The position numbers and the translations under genes are program-made. From assembly GCA_964472545.1 (NCBI GenBank), contig CAYYNP010000208.1, positions 1-18,001 of the forward strand: a stretch of DNA of 18,001 nt. The letters run 5' to 3'. This DNA comes from CAYYNP01 sp964472545 (GTDB taxonomy: Bacteria; Planctomycetota; Planctomycetia; Pirellulales; Thermoguttaceae). The notes under the pieces are model-generated. The model saw only the letters and a list, made by a program, of their open reading frames with translations, searched no databases and was not told the DNA's origin. Positions within the stretch are counted from its first letter, which is position 1, and the number at the start of each line of letters is the position of its first letter. Shown one piece after another: positions 16,750 through 18,001 of this stretch.

Positions 16750-18001
16750 ATGGGTACTTCAAGTACGCTCACTTCGATCATTTGTGCGGCGATCATCACA
16801 GTCGAAGTAGGCTCCCGGCCGTCGGCTGCCGAGCCGGTGCATACACAGCTCTTTCCGAACGACGGCAAGACGTTCTATCGCACGCCGGCGCTGGTCGTTT
16901 CCACGCAAGGCACGCTCATCGCCGTGAGCAATGCTTGCGACGGTCCTCCCACGATGGAAAGCACGCATGCCGCGGTTGTTGCTCGCCGCAGCACCGACGG
17001 CGGCAAGACGTGGGGGCCGACGCAAACACTCCTGGACGTTGACGGGCGCCGGATAAAGACGGGCGCAGGCGTCGTCGATCCGTCGACCGGCGAGATCATG
17101 TTCTTCTGCGCCGCGTGGCCACAGCCAGATACGCCTGAGCCGGGTGAAGTGTCCGAAGAGAGAATGATCCAGTCTCGCGCTGCCTGGGGATCACGCGGAG
17201 TGCCGGACGAATGGGCGAGGTACCGCGCGTCGCTGCAGAGCAGACCCGACACCAATCCGATCGACAAATACATGGGTTACGGCATTCTGCGAAGCAGAGA
17301 CGACGGCGCGACCTGGAAGTTCGAGAAGCTGGATATCGAGATCCCCAGATGTGAAATCGAGGGGCATGCACTCTACGGTTTCATCAACACCTGCGGCAGC
17401 GACACGGGTATCGCGATTCGTCGCGGCCCACACAAGGGACGCTTGCTCGTTCCCGTCTGTGCGACGGTCGATCAGCGAGCGCTGTACAACTTCCTTCATT
17501 CGCAGAGGATGCGTGTTCCGTGGATGCAAGGCGCCCCCTATTTCCCCTACTGCGGTACCGCAATCTACAGCGACGATCACGGCAAAACATGGCGGGCCGG
17601 CAGCTTTGGCTCCCCCATGGCCGCCGAGTCTTGTGTGGCCGAATTGTCCGACGGCTCGGTCTATCTCAACGCGGCTGCTTCCGGCGGCTGGCGGGCGGAG
17701 TGCCGCAGCAAGGACTGCCGCGCGACATGGGACCGGTTCGCCCTATCCTCTCTGCGCGACGGTCACTCGGGCTGCGCCGGATCGATCGTGAGCATATCGA
17801 CGACATCGGGCAACCGCCCGTGCCTGGTACTCACCGCACCGGCGCACAACGAGTCCGGCTTTGACTCGCAACGTGACCGCAAGCAGTTCACCGCTAACGT
17901 CTCGTTCGACGGCGGCAAGACATGGTCAATCCAGAAGCTGATCAACGTAGCCGTTCACAGAGAATCGCGAGTCCGCGTTCGTGACGGTGGCGTGATCTGG
18001 A
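16750..18001 (+). CDS. Second sialidase-like protein, partial at window end
   Basis: The frame is open from the ATG at 16750 to the last base (417 residues visible, 3' end outside). It is a paralogue of the upstream gene: both share HTxLF near the N-terminus, ARRSTDGGKTW, CGSDTG, YSDDHGKTW, AELSDG and the VSFDxGKTW Asp box. A hydrophobic N-terminus (about residues 5-20) suggests export. Key differences are RTP (44-46) instead of RIP, loss of the Gly-Arg that follows the first strand in the paralogue, a degenerate fourth Asp box (SKDCRATW), and E405 at the position aligned with the paralogue's nucleophile Y393. E293 and candidate arginines R315 and R376 or nearby remain. It may be an inactive or altered-specificity sialidase-fold protein. 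Only 32 bp separates it from the upstream stop, and a GAGG lies about 10 nt before the ATG, so co-transcription is likely. Confidence 0.83.
   Translation, partial: MGTSSTLTSIICAAIITVEVGSRPSAAEPVHTQLFPNDGKTFYRTPALVVSTQGTLIAVSNACDGPPTMESTHAAVVARRSTDGGKTWGPTQTLLDVDGRRIKTGAGVVDPSTGEIMFFCAAWPQPDTPEPGEVSEERMIQSRAAWGSRGVPDEWARYRASLQSRPDTNPIDKYMGYGILRSRDDGATWKFEKLDIEIPRCEIEGHALYGFINTCGSDTGIAIRRGPHKGRLLVPVCATVDQRALYNFLHSQRMRVPWMQGAPYFPYCGTAIYSDDHGKTWRAGSFGSPMAAESCVAELSDGSVYLNAAASGGWRAECRSKDCRATWDRFALSSLRDGHSGCAGSIVSISTTSGNRPCLVLTAPAHNESGFDSQRDRKQFTANVSFDGGKTWSIQKLINVAVHRESRVRVRDGGVIW

Overview
The window looks like part of a Planctomycetota chromosome, probably from the Pirellulales or a related order. 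The basis is family content: a DUF1501 protein beside a very large PSCyt1/WD40/DUF1549/DUF1553 cytochrome-like protein, a pairing typical of planctomycetes, plus secreted PQQ-type propellers and sialidase-like (BNR) proteins. The DNA is GC-rich, and most genes encode exported proteins. I saw no rRNA, tRNA, CRISPR array, phage or defence genes.

Layout. (1) 1-394 holds no gene I can support. (2) 395-7194, minus strand: a 1673-aa exported multi-haem WD40/DUF1549/DUF1553 protein, a 308-bp gap filled by three consecutive hairpins, then a Tat-exported DUF1501 protein. (3) 7195-7592 is a divergent promoter region, followed on the plus strand by an exported M24 (Xaa-Pro aminopeptidase-like) protein at 7593-8945. 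(4) 9142-13216, minus strand: an M14 zinc carboxypeptidase, a sodium-dependent NSS/LeuT-type transporter about 50 bp downstream, and then a DinB-family protein. The DinB gene has its own consensus extended -10 promoter and a 98-bp MITE-like element between promoter and start codon. (5) 13217-13764 contains a frameshifted 3' remnant of a DUF1593 gene and two outward-facing promoter candidates. (6) 13765-18001, plus strand: a PQQ-like beta-propeller protein and two tandem sialidase-like paralogues. The second paralogue runs off the window and seems to lack the catalytic tyrosine.

How the genes may work together (inference): this is an outward-facing degradation and uptake region. The M14 and M24 peptidases could cut peptides, the NSS transporter could import the amino acids, and the sialidase-like proteins could act on sialylated or other glycans. 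The cytochrome-like/DUF1501 pair is widespread in planctomycetes, but its biochemical role is not established.

I did not find a clear new multi-gene system. The most unusual items are the non-coding ones (the triple-hairpin element at 1937-2127 and the MITE in the dinB leader), the diverged tandem sialidase paralogue, and the DUF1593 remnant.
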